Shown here: positions 48,690 through 61,994 of the stretch, one piece after another
Layout of the letters: each line of letters starts with the position of its first letter
Numbering within the stretch: the stretch's first letter is position 1
Assembly: GCA_964020085.1 (NCBI GenBank)
Contig: OZ026607.1
Location: 726,603-790,602 of the forward strand
Direction: 5' to 3'
DNA: 64,000 bases
DNA from: Micromussa lordhowensis
Taxonomy: Eukaryota > Cnidaria > Anthozoa > Scleractinia > Lobophylliidae
Made by a program: the position numbers and the translations under genes
The notes under the pieces: model-generated
Databases searched by the model: none
What the model saw: only the letters and a program-made list of their open reading frames with translations
What the model was told of the DNA's origin: nothing

Positions 48690-49530
48690 TAACTAAATAG
48701 GGGATTAACTTAGAATTAAAAACAGCCAAGGAGTTTGACTCAGCTATTTCCGTGACTAGCTTATTCCACAGCCTTATGGTCCTTAAAAAAAATAAACTAA
48801 ATGTTCTTTGTCGCCATATTTTGATGACTCCCTCGAGTTCTAAATTCGGAATTGGGTTGTAGTTAGGTATTTACATCATATCAATTTGCCCACGGCTCGT
48901 TTTATATAAAAGGTTTAGACGAGTCATAGTTCTTCTTAATTCCAAGCTCGTCCAACCTAGATCTTGAAGCATTTCAGTAACACTGGCTGTACGGCGATAA
49001 TTGTTAGAGCAAAACTGTGCCGCTTTTCTCTGGATCCTCTCAAGCGAAGTAATGTCCTTCTGAAGATATGGATCCCAAGCTGCACAGGCATATTCAAACC
49101 TCGGACAGACAGTATGGCTGTGTAGGCAGCTGTCTTAACGTTTTTTTTGGACAATTCCAAAGATTCCTTTTAATCATGCCCAAAACTTAACTGGCTTTCC
49201 CGGAAACGGATGTAACGTATTTAGACCACTTCAAATCTTCATTCAATAATACACCCAGGTAGGAAATACATTCAACCTGTTCTAGTTCGATTCCACACAA
49301 AAAACTTATCTCCTTTGTGGGGGGGGGGGGGATTTCTTAGTTGAAATACACATTGTCTTACACATTTTGAGGGGTTGAATACCATTTGCCATATGCTTTG
49401 CCACGCTTCTAGTTGTCGTAAGTCAGCTTGCAGCTGGGCGTAACCATTTTTCGTGTTTCTGGCGTGAACTCCTATACCAGATTTGAAATCTCGACAACAG
49501 GCCTGAGCAGCCTGAACTAAGGCACAACCC
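48690..49530 (-). pseudogene. Decayed LINE reverse-transcriptase C-terminal fragment
   Basis: Reading the minus strand from about 49510: DFKSGIGVHARNTKNGYAQL, QADLRQLEAWQSIWQMVFNP, SKCVRQCVF, then LSKKNVKTAAYTAIL (49100s), YACAAWDPYLQKDITSLERI, QRKAAQFCSNNYRRT and MLQDLGWTSLELRRTMTRL (48900s). This is the usual order of the region after the YADD box in CR1-like LINEs, broken by frameshifts and stops, with a G-run at 49319-49331. Confidence 0.7.
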
Positions 49531-51385
49531 AGGTCAATCGATAATTTCTCGTTTGTTCGTAGTCAATTCGGCGCAGTTCGTACAGTATGTACGTTGTTTC
49601 ACAAAGTTGACGTTGCAGTTACAGAAAGATAACGTTCTTTACACAAAGTGTAGACATTGTTTGGACAAAGTTTTGAACAAAGAAAGACGATTTTAATATA
49701 AAAACCGCTTCATAGTTATCACAACGGTGATCTTTCTTTGAACTAACGTCGTCTTATCTTTTATGGCTTATCAGGGATAACAAGGCCCCACAAACTCACA
49801 CTACCAACTCAGTTTACTGAATTTCTATTTTATTCCTTATCAGTTCTTACTTATTTCCTACACCTTTGCACTACGGATTTTCTTAACTCACTAAGGTAAT
49901 ATTGGTCTCTCTCGTAAGTTGCGCAACGCAAATGTTAACTATTTAAAATAATGCAAAACTGGTTTTAGTCTAATTACTACTTTCTTCCTACTGAACAACT
50001 TCAACATGTTTTCCGCAGCTTACAGCAAACCAGTATCTAGTGACACCAGGGGCGTGGTCAGTTTGTAAACATATCAGTGTTAGCTCCTTGAGGTTTCTGA
50101 TACAATGCTCTACTACATGAATTTAAATCTGTTAAAATTGCCACTTTATTTCGGACGTGGTTACTAAAAACTTCATAAAACTACGACAGAAGCTTAAAGT
50201 GATAAGCTTCTGACTACGAACATGGTAGCTTTGTCTTAGACACTTCTGACTCATCACAGACATCAACTCAACATATTTAGCTAATTAAGGCAAATATTTT
50301 ATAGCTTACAGGAAACCTAGATTAACTCTGTTACAAAATCTGAAATATTAACCAAAAATGGCCTTCCCTATTTCTTTACGTCTAATGATAATACACTAGT
50401 GTAAGCTTAGAACAAATTAATGTGAATGGCGACAACCCTTACTCAAGTTCGCTTATCTAGCCTTGTTTGACCAGCAATTAAGCAATACGTATCAATCTTG
50501 ACTCTTTCACTAGGAGCAAACTTGCTCTTACTGAGTAAATACTTAAAATGTGACAAAATATGAAAAGTGTACAACCTAAATATCAGATATCTACATATTA
50601 CTAAGACTAAACGTCACTTTCTACTTCAGATTCACGTTGATTCTGCTGACGTTTCCTAACTCCGGCAGGTAAAATCGAAAAATACAAATTCGCACGATCA
50701 AATCAAACAACTCGCTTTCACACACTCACTCCAAACGAAAGAAGGCAAAAGCGTGATGCTAAATTTATTTACGAATAAGGGTGTGTTTAAAACAAGTGTA
50801 AAAAGACAGTTTACAGATATACTACTTCCACAAAGTAAGAATAAAGAATTAAGATAAACGAAGAGTTGACAGTGCCTGGACATATGATAAGATTTCTGCA
50901 GACATTTAAAAACAAAATTTATCCAGTGGTCTGTTACAATTATCAAGGGGACCGCAACGAATAGCTTACAAATGAACCTCTCCCTACCCTGGTGGCAAAC
51001 ATTCTGCAATCCCTAAAATTGTTTTGGATTCAAATTAAATACTCATACCATTTCCATTCAATACTCACTGAAAGACAATTCGTCTGGATTACAAAATCTG
51101 TCTTCCCAACTGCCGATTATCTAACTAAATAAATATTGCATTAATATAATTAAGACTCGTTTGCTACTAAAACCATTTATATAAATTGCCTGTTAACCTA
51201 AATACATCTAAATCTTCTTAGTGTAGACTTCACTTTATAATTACTCTGCCTCGAAACGACTCAACTAACAAAGTATACAAACTATCTAGCATACGTTACT
51301 TACATTATATTATAAATAAATTGCTGCTTGGATCGTTTGTTCATTTTCTCGTCGTCGGTATGATTTATTTCGGATTCTTGTTTTG
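49531..51385. other. Unassigned AT-rich interval
   Basis: No credible gene: the longest frame is 103 codons (minus, 50698-51009), with no recognised motif. No terminal inverted repeats were spotted. The right end should include the 3' UTR of the repeat-exon gene. Confidence 0.5.
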
Positions 51386-54300
51386 TTAAATCTTGTCGGG
51401 GTTCTTGGCAGCCCTAAGGAAGGATAAAAAAGAAGAAATCAATAGTACTATCAAGTAAAGGTTACTTCATTGAATACTGTGCTCAACTATTAGCTGAGTT
51501 CGAGGTCTGAGACCAGACTGACTATTATCCTCACTGGCAAAAACGAACGGCGATGGACAACAAGAAAAAAAATTATCTATTTACGTTAGTCTTATTTTAT
51601 CACTGATGGAAGACACCAAAAAATTGTGGAAAGGAACCGGCTGAATCAAGTAGATAATATACGTGTTTCCAGAAGTATAAAACATGGAGTATTTTCAACA
51701 ACAAAAAGAAACCAGTCAGACATAAGGTTCGCCACGCTCGCGATGTGATGCCAAAAAATAATTTACTTACCCTGGGGACCCCTCATGGTATGCAAATGGT
51801 GCAAATCTTGAATTCTGATTGATAAATCTTTTTCCTGGACTATGCGTTCTCTCAGGCCCAGAGCCCCCCAGCCAAATTGGGTGAGACTGGCGAGGCTCCG
51901 CTGTCCTGGGTCTAGATGGTCCATCAACTTGAGAAATCACCGGGCTTCTAAAGCTGAGTAAGAAATTCAGAGTAATAAATATGTGTATAATGCAAATGAA
52001 TATATGGAAGATCATATATTTGAACTGTGTAGAAAGATATGAAAACATAGATGATCATCGCAGTTATACACACAACTTAAGCAGTTGTGAAATTAAAGCC
52101 TGAAAAAAATTCAGGCCTGAACGGGATTCGAACCCATGACCTCTGCGATACCGGTTTAGTGCTCTACCAACTGAGCTATCAAGCCAACTGGGCGCTGGCC
52201 ATGGGTTTGGATCCCGTTCAGGCCTCATTAATAATTCATCAAGTGAGAACAAAGAAATTCACTACCGGAAGGGGGCATAGATTTTGAAGATTTTATTTCT
52301 CCGTTTACTCCTTGTTTTGATTGAGAAGATAAATCAAACACTCGAGACTGTTTCATCGGCTATCCCCAAACATCTCGAATTTCGTCAAAAATACTCCGCT
52401 GTGCGTCGTACGTCCAACTCTCTTCTCGGTATTTGGATATCATGGAACACTATCTCTCGTGTTTGATATATTACTTCAAATTATACTCGCCAAAAGGCAA
52501 GAAAGAATTTTCAAACATCACTAATAGTGTAAATCCTTAATTGTACTCATATTGATAGATTTCCAACGCATCAGGAATGTCGTCTGACTTGCTCTCATTT
52601 CACCTTGAGACACTTGACACAAAATTCAAATGCTTAAAACAATGAATACATCTTGTCCTACCTTCTCAGACTTCGGCGTGATTCTTGATCTTTTGATGAA
52701 AACAAACAAAGAATAAATAAACCAATAAATAGATTCATTAGGTCAGGTCTATGTTAGTTATTTTTAACCATGAAATCAAATTTACATAATGGTTGGCGCG
52801 TAATAAAAGTTCAGGTATAATTCGATTATTTCAATTTTTCATAGATTTGTAACAATCACTAAAAACGGACAAGTTTTACAAGCAGATATTTTAACTTTCT
52901 TACCCCGCTTGAAGTTACTCGTTTCTGGCATTGTTAACAAGTCTGGTCAGAAGTGAATATAAAACAAAAATCAATCAATAAATCAGATAGCTTGTATAAT
53001 AAAAAAGATGAGATCACAGGAAACACACGTGGTTTCTAAAAAACGAACACTAGGAGCGTTTTGCTCATGATACAGAAAACACCCTGCGTAGCAAGCGTTT
53101 CCGTACGAAGAGCTTTTCTGCATTCTGGCCGCGAGTAAATTGGAGCGAGATCAAAAACTCAACGAAGTTAGAGGGGGGGAAGTGGCTCTCGCTCCGACTG
53201 ACGCGCGCCCAGAACACGGAAAAACTCTTCGTACGCGAGCGCTTGTCCTTACCGACACTTTGGCGCATGTCAGATTCTTTGAACCAAATCGCAATGTTTG
53301 ATAAAATGTGTTTTGTTTATGGAGGGTTACAATTTACATCGACACATTAATTGAAAACTTACCTTTGTGATGACCTCCTTTCCTAGCTGTGCTAAGATAA
53401 TCAGATACAGGACCTCTATGTCGCATACTTGCACTTCGTCTAAGCGTAAATTCTGTACTGGGTTCTACAAAACAAGACATGCAATCAGGGTTTTAAAAGG
53501 AAGATAGATTCTGGTAAAATAATGTCCAAACAAGGATATAACTCCCACTTCCAAGTAGTAATCAGTGAAATTATTGAAATAATAATTGGCAAGAGATTAT
53601 CAAGGTACCTTGATAATCTCTTGTAATTGGTCATGAGTTACAAAAGTAAATGAACTTCTAAATGTAACTGCTATATCTCTTTGGGTTAAAGAACTATCCC
53701 TTAAAAACAACTTTATGTAAATAAAGCATGAGATGAATGACGTTTAACTTTAATTTATGACATTTTCTTTTCACTGACAATTTACTTTATACAGAACTGT
53801 CTCAATTAGGACCCAAGATTATTTTCCACTCCGAGAGTCTCTCATGCAACCTGTTTTAACTTCACATATTTTCGCTGCATTTTAAAACTATCATAAGTGC
53901 GTGATATATGTATTTCTATATCATCTAGAACTATTGCGATCTATAACATTCCCATAATATTATACAATCAGATCATTAATTGGCGTGTCTATATATTATG
54001 TAGACTGAAGTAAACCTCACTGACCTTTCCTTCGCGGACCATCCACTGCATTAAAGCTGTCTACAGCTGGTGATCCTGTCTGCTTTGGAGCACTACTTAG
54101 AAGATCTGCCATTTAAAAGTTACTACATCAGTGACCGTTAAAGAGCACCTAACTTTCGCACTACCAAGTGTGCATTATTTACAAAGAAAATAAATAAATA
54201 CCACTCGGAAATGAGACCATAATCCCAAGTTAATTTACGATGTTTTTCTTTGTAATAGCAACAGCAAAGGCGATATGCACACACGTCCAGACAGAGGTAA

Positions 54301-57300
54301 TTTGTTGAACAACAAGCAATCCCTTTTAATAGGTTTCTCTCTTCAAACACCAACCAACCCAACAGTCACTGAGGGGGCTTAGTTTTACAGATACTATTGC
54401 ATGTGTCCAATTGGTTTACCCTTTCCACTACAAAAACTTTATGACACGATTTTAGCCTTTATCTTTTACTTACTAGTTTTCAAACAGTTATGTTTTACAA
54501 CAATAATTCAGGAAGAAAGCAACAATACTTGTCGTTCTCTCTTCTTTTACAGTTGTCATGATGATGTGTTGCACCACACATGTTTAATCACCATCTTGTA
54601 CCTCATAACATTCATTTAATAGCGGATAGAACGAGGTTTTTCTTCGACATGAAAACGCTTCCAGGACCAATGAGTTGAAAAAGACAACTTTCCCTGACCT
54701 TCTTTCCTACATATTGGTCTATGACACTGTACTAACCTGTATGTCCGCCACCTTTCCTTGCAAGCCTGAGGTAGTCAGTCGAGTCTCTACTTGTGTCATT
54801 TCCATTCCTAGGGCTGCTAATTGGAGTTGAATCTAAAAAGGAAGCTGATCAAATTTAACGTTTTTGCCATTCCATAAAATACTTATAAAACTCTGTGTGC
54901 TAATTTATTCACCTGTATTTCGCTTCACTTCCTTAGGCTTGGGACTGTGGCTGGCTTTGTCTGGTGTCATCATTAGCAAGTCTGCAAAAGATTATAATTT
55001 ATGCAGATGTCACAACAGTGTCTCATAAAAGTCAGTGTCTATTTGAAATTTTATTTCTGCTATTTACGTGGCAGACCTTGAACTTTCATACAGCTTATGT
55101 ATTACAAAGTCAAAAAAACAATACCCTCAAGTTAACAAGTTCACCATAAACGTACTAGAAAGAAAGTTGAAATTGAATTTGCACATTCAAATTCCTGTAG
55201 AACCGATGTTTTAGTTCTCGCGGACTTAAACGAGCGTTCATAGAAACCAAAACAAAATGTAATCTTTATTCTTAATAAATATGATAAATGTTTCTACTTT
55301 TTTTTAGCTTATCGGCATCAAGAATTGCGTCTAAAAACTATCAAAGTTAACAGTTTTCATAACTTGCATGGCTGATCTGTCCCTTCACTTTGTTTCCTGT
55401 CACACACCATACCTTTACGTCCACCTCCTTTCCTGGCCATTTTCAGGTATTCTGTAGTGGCTTGTGAATTCTCAGCACTTGTGTTTCTTGGGCTACTAGA
55501 AGGAGATTCTGAAAAGCAAAGGGCAGTCCTCAATACGTACCACAATCAAAATATAGCAATAACTGAACAGACACCAAGCAGAAAGACAGACCAACGACGC
55601 GCGACACGAATCAAGTTTGGTGACCTTTTACCATTAAATACACCGTTTTCGTTTCGTTTGGCAGTCAAGACGCATTTTAATGGCCGTTGCTGTTATGGAG
55701 AGGTAGACGTTGTACAGAGGTTAAAATAAGAGTGAATTTATGGACGGCCCCACTCTGCCGTGACCAAGAAAAGTGCTCATTGTCGAGAGGTGGCCGTTAG
55801 TGACGGTTTAATTACACTTTTCTCTCTGAATAGTTTGGGGTGATAAAATGGATTGGTTTGAACAAAACAAAAATTAGCAAACGGACAAAGTACCTTTCCT
55901 CTGGAGGGTATCTTTTACCACAGATCCATCTTGGTAGTACCAGTCTCCTAGCTTACTCTCTTGTTTCTTGGGCTTGGGACTGGGTTTATGATGTTCGATT
56001 GTGAGAAGGTCTGACAAACGAAAAAGTAATTAGTTTCAAGCACACATTTGTTAATTCAAAGTTGTATAGCGTTTCAAATTATCCAAGGAGTTCTCGTTTT
56101 TCTGTAATGATGATGGAAATAAACGCGAATTAACACACACACACACAGAATGAGGCTAAGTGACCAAAGTACCCTCGTAATTGCTACTTTACAGTCAGGT
56201 ATTATTACAAGTGGGTATAGCAGGTGAGGTTCTTGAATCAAACAGTAATCTAAAGAGCAAATCAACTGATTCCAGTGTTACCTTTATGTCCCCCTCCTTT
56301 CTTTGCTGTTTTTAGGTATTCAGTTTCAGTATTGATTTGCACCGAGGAGTCGCCATTTTGATGACGAGGACCTGCAGGAGCAAAAGATACATGTTGAGAT
56401 GTCCAACACGCGAGCTAAGATCCACATGTAATTTGCTTTAACTACATTTCAGTAATTAAATTTAATCAATGAACATTTATCGAATGGGATACCGAATGGC
56501 GTTGAACCTCTCTACAGCAGCCAAACGTCATTATTTTGACGAGAGGTGGCCGTTTTGAACTCACTAGCTTACTTAATTGTTGATTACTTGGTCTAAGTAT
56601 TCGTTTTCTTGCCTCTTAAAATTAAGAAACAACTATTTTTTTGCGGGAGAGTAATTAATCCAGAAGACTCGTGACGTATGCACTGCTTTGAAATTTCACT
56701 TGATATTGCAAAGTTCCGCAAAATTTCTTCGAATTTCTATCACACTTCCATTTTGAGATCACTTGAAGATTTCCGTTAAAAATGGTCGTTTGCACAACTT
56801 TTGCACACAGTTACTGGCGTTGAACCTCTCTACAGCAGCCAAACGTCATTATTTTGACGAGAGGTGGCCGTTTTGAACTCACTAGCTTACTTAATTGTTG
56901 ATTACTTGGTCTAAGTATTCGTTTTCTTGCCTCTTAAAATTAAGAAACAACTATTTTTTTGCGGGAGAGTAATTAATCCAGAAGACTCGACGTATGCACT
57001 GCTTTGAAATTTCACTCGATATTGCGAAGTTCAGCAAAATTTCTTCGAATTTCTATCACACTTCCATGTTGAGATCACTTGAAGATTTCCGTTAAAAATG
57101 GTCGTTTGCACAACTTTTGCACACAGTTCATTACTGCACATTACCTTTCTTATCACCCGTTTTATTTCCATCAACACTATCGTGGTTCTTCTGATCTGCC
57201 TTCTTTTGATATCTAGTTGGGTCTGGAGAGGGCGTGTGGGTTAACAGATCTGCCAGAAGAAAATCACTTGAAGTCATGCATGTACATTGTGATAACTGAT

Positions 57301-60300
57301 TAACATATTACCATGGAAACACACCTAATGCTCACAGGTTAACAGTCAGGTTTCCCATTTTGTCTTACTATTACAATTAAGAGTTAATGAAGCAATCCAA
57401 TTAATAAGCACCTTAAGCAATTTTTATTGATGCTTACATGTAAGTACTGCATTAGTATAAATGCTATAATTAATAATTAATTCATTACTCTTAACGCCAT
57501 TCTTATTTTTACTGATAATATTAATTTAACATCACATTACGTTTATTATTATTGTTAATGTTAGTACCTTTATGACCTCCACCTTTCCTAGCAATTTTAA
57601 GGTATTCTGTATTAGTGTTGATGTCTAGTTTTGAGTCTCTGGTGTTTTTACGAGGACTCCGACGAGGACTAGGTGTCTGATCTAGAGAGAAATGTAGCAC
57701 TTTGAACAACCTCTAGTAAAACACAGGCGGCTAGTGAGAGCTTGATGAGGAGATTTTCAGCAGCATTAAAAAAACACAACAGAAAGCAAACAAATATATC
57801 AGATGTGATTCTGCATCTAAACATGAAGCTAGCACTGCAAACAGTCAATCACATACTTCAAATATATTTTTTGTGTACCTGAAGATATAACGGCTATGTA
57901 ATACATCATGTCTTTCACTAACTGCAAACGGGATTAAGTCCTGCATATAATATATACATGTTCCACGACATAAGGAAGACTGGGCTCTGCATGAGCATTG
58001 TGTAAGAGCACTGAAATATCACCGCTGATTTTATGGATGCTGGTAAACAGCAAGTTTACTTCATGTACAGTGAAACCAACCTCTCCTTTGTTGTGTGTCC
58101 TTCACATCTACCCCATCATGAGTGTACCACTGTCCGTCTGTCTTGTCATATTTGACGGGTTCAGGGGTGGGTGTGTGAGGATCTATTGTCAATAGATCTG
58201 TTATGGAGTAATCATAATTTACAGTCAACTCATTTGAACACCAACGTTTTCATAAGATACTTCAAACTTTAAAACTTGCATGGACATCCATTACTTGTTC
58301 AATTCCCACTTCTGACGTGTTTCTGCTAAGATTCAAGTATTTCTGCTAAGATTGCTGATTCAAGTATAAATCTATACCACCCAACAAGGTTTGATTTTAG
58401 ATTTCTCGAATAGAATCATTATAACAGACAAGGTTAAAAACTTTTGACCATTCTGTCACATTTACCCAACAAACCAGTGCTACCCTGTTGTGCAACAGAG
58501 GAAAGAGTGGAAGAGTCACATGACTGAATGTAAATGTAAGTTAAAGTATCTAGACTTGACGGAAGTCAGCACATCTCCGGTGGCGGAGTCCCCGTTAGTA
58601 AGTTATGCATGTCTCCCGTCTGAATTTAAAACCTTTTTGTGTTCCAATTTCCAAAGGTCAACGCTTTGCTGTCAGTATTTTAACACAAGTCTCATTGATC
58701 ATCCTCATTTCATCCGCCTCAGTGACCCTGTTCCAATGTTGATTTACCAAAACCGAGCCTCTTGTCTGGAGTAACGGCATAACCTCAGTTGTTCTTACTG
58801 ACCTGTCCTGCCTAGTTACATATCTACAGAGTAAGTCATTAAACACATACCACTGTGTCCACCACCCTTCCTGGCCAAGATTAAGTAGTCTGTGTCATCG
58901 CTATTATTTTTACGTGGACTTGGTGGAGCTGAGGATCCTAAACAACAAGCAGAATTATACATCAGTCTAAAGTACTGTCTCCCACTTGGTGTTTAATTTT
59001 CTATATTATATGATTTGCGTTTGTAGGCCATATAACGTGCACTCTGATTGGCTAATACTAGGGAATTATTCTCCCATAATGCCCACGGTCCGATAAAAAA
59101 GGGCCTGCAAAAGCCAAGCAAAAAGACATATAATAGACAACTTATTAACCTCAAACGTTTGGTCTTTACAGGAAAATCTCAATCGACCGAAATCTCTCGA
59201 CTGAGCGATAGCAAGGTCAATACGGCAAGGTCTCAGTCTGAGATTTTCCCATAAAGACCTCACTCTCGGTTTATAAGTAGTAAGTAGTATGTCAGTTCCG
59301 TAGTGACCTTTTACAAAGTGTTTAGAACCATAATCTGCTAACTGTATAAACGTACTTGGTGTGTCTGTGATATTTTGGTTGTACCAGTCTCCTCCATTCT
59401 TCTGGTATCTCTGTGGCTCTGGGGATGGCGTGTGTGGCTCCATTGTTAAAAGATCTGAAACAGCAAGGTTTTGCACTCATTTAATAACCTGCACAGTACT
59501 GGTGTTATTTACTGTACAAAAATCATTTACCAATGTAACATAGCCGATAAAGGAAGACAATTTGCTTTGAAATGATTGTTATGTGCATGGAAGGCTTGAT
59601 ATTATAAGACATACATGTGGCCATGACAATAGTGTATTCAGTCTTACCTTTATGTCCACCACCTTTCTTTGCAATCTGGAGGTATTCTGTGTCTGTGTTG
59701 ACGTTCACTGAACTGTCCAAGCTTGTTGGGCGTGGACTGCTAGACACTGTCACCATTTCTAAAGAGATGTTACCAACCACAGAAAATAAACATACTTTCC
59801 GAAATGGATGTAACACGGCTAATAGGCTTAATATTTGATTAGGCTAAACTAACATATCATCACGCTCACAATCAATCACCTTTTCTTTGCTGAGTGTCCT
59901 TCACATCCACTCCATCATGAGTGTACCACTGTCCGTCTGTCTTGTCGTATTTGACTGGTTCACCCCTTGGGGTGTGAGGGTCAAGTGTCAACAGATCTAA
60001 AGTGAAAAACCCGTGTTAGATTTGAACAGTATACAAACATTCTGTCCACACGTTTAGACATGCAAAATTTTATTCAATGGGTACTGGTAGAATATAATGT
60101 TTTATCATACTTCTTGTTTCCTTGTTGAGTGAGACTGATAACTAACCTTTATGTCCTCCACCTTTCTTGGCAATCTTTAAATAATCAGTTTCTATCTCAA
60201 TATTTACAGAACTGTCCGTGCTTGATGGGCGTGGACTAGCTGACACTGTCACCATTTCTGGGAAAGGTAAAAAAAAACGTAATGTACTTCACACAATCAT

Positions 60301-61732
60301 TACAGCTGGACAGAATTTACCGTTACGTTGTGTGAAAAATAACTAATGTCTACAACGTGGTATGGTCAAGCTTCTTGAGATTATTGGAAGTGGACAGAGA
60401 ATGTTTTAACCACTGGACAGTAATTTTCGCAGGCACTGGTGCTTAAGGATAGCACTGTGTAGTACATGTACAAGATGGATGGTTGTCTGAGTCCTTAAAC
60501 TCACCCTTTCTCTGTTGTGTGTCCTTGACATCAACTCCATCATGCGTGTACCACTGCCCATCCTCCTTACTGTATTTTACTGGTTCAGGGGTGGGTGTGT
60601 GAGGGTCAATGGTCAACAGATCTGTCACACAACACTCCTGTTAGTCACATACATGTAACTTACCTACAGTGCAAGGGTCCCTAACTTACAAAGATTTGAG
60701 ATTCAAAGCAGTGACTGAAGAGGTTAATTTACAGTAAAACAACCAGCTGGAATCAGTAAGACTGCACCACTTGTTAGTTATCTACTGACTATGCGAGTTA
60801 TACAAAACAGAACAAAGTAAATAACTAACAGGCTTATGGCCTACACTAACTGAAGATTTTAATCTTATGGTCTAACCTTTGTGCCCTCCACCTTTCTTGG
60901 CAATTTTAAGGTAATCTGTTTCTGTCTCAACTTCCTTCGTTGTGTCCGGGTTCGGTGAGCGAGGACTGCTGGCAACTGTTACCATTTCTAAGGAAAATAA
61001 AATCATTACACACACAGTAAAACAAGAGTTCTACTTACTGTTTATACATGTATTATTTTGCAATTAATGAACCAGTTGGTATGAACAACGCCAGAATGAG
61101 TAAAGTTTTCTACTATACTATTACTGCTACTGCTACCACTACTGCTACTGCTACTGCTACTTCCAGCAACGCTTTTTTACCTTTTCTTTGTTGGGTATCT
61201 TTGACATCCACTCCATCATGAGTGTACCACTGTCCATCCTTCTTGTCATAACTCACTGGTTCAGGGGTGGGTGTGTGAGGGTCAATGGTCAACAGATCTA
61301 ACAACATAATACAGGGTTCGTACCCTTTTTCAGAAACAAATTTCCAGAACTTTTCCAGGACTTTTCCAGGACTCAAATTGATTTTTCCAGGACTCTAAAA
61401 TTCACATTTACCCTGTCAGTCCCAAGATCTCAATGTTAATTCTCCTTACTGACTGCCATACATTTCATATTTTTTACTTAAGTTCAACACATTTCCAGAA
61501 CTTTTCAGGACCAGTAGCCTTTTTCCAGGACTTTCCAGTCCTGGAAAATGCCACAATAAAATTCCAGGACTTTCCAGGATATCCAGGACCCGTACGAACC
61601 CTGATAATAGAAAGCTATTAGCAAAATGTACACTTCATCTGAAATCTTTAAAACCGAGTATTTAGGGGCATCCTAAAACAGCACTAAAACCTATCCCAGC
61701 CTGGATATTGCTATTGTTTGGTATAACTACCA

Positions 61733-61770
<38 letters not shown>

Positions 61771-61960
61771 GTTTTCATTGGCTTAGCCATCATGGGCTAT
61801 GAGCCATTATACCATGCTCTACAAATATGGTAAGCATACGCATAATTTTTATTTTTTTAAAGTTTAGTTTGCTATATTTTTGGGGCGTTTTTTAATAAAA
61901 CAATTATTCCACTCGCCCTTGTTGGATATGAGATTATTATAGCCAACTCGACGCTATGCA

Positions 61961-61994
<34 letters not shown>

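Noticed and set aside
49531..51385. Possible LTR or other element in the gene-free interval
   Set aside because: No paired terminal repeats, primer-binding site or coding motif could be seen by eye.
52118..52192. Possible tRNA gene on the minus strand
   Set aside because: Box A, box B, acceptor and T stems look good, but the anticodon stem (CTAAA against CGCAG) does not pair and a SINE body follows. Called a SINE head.
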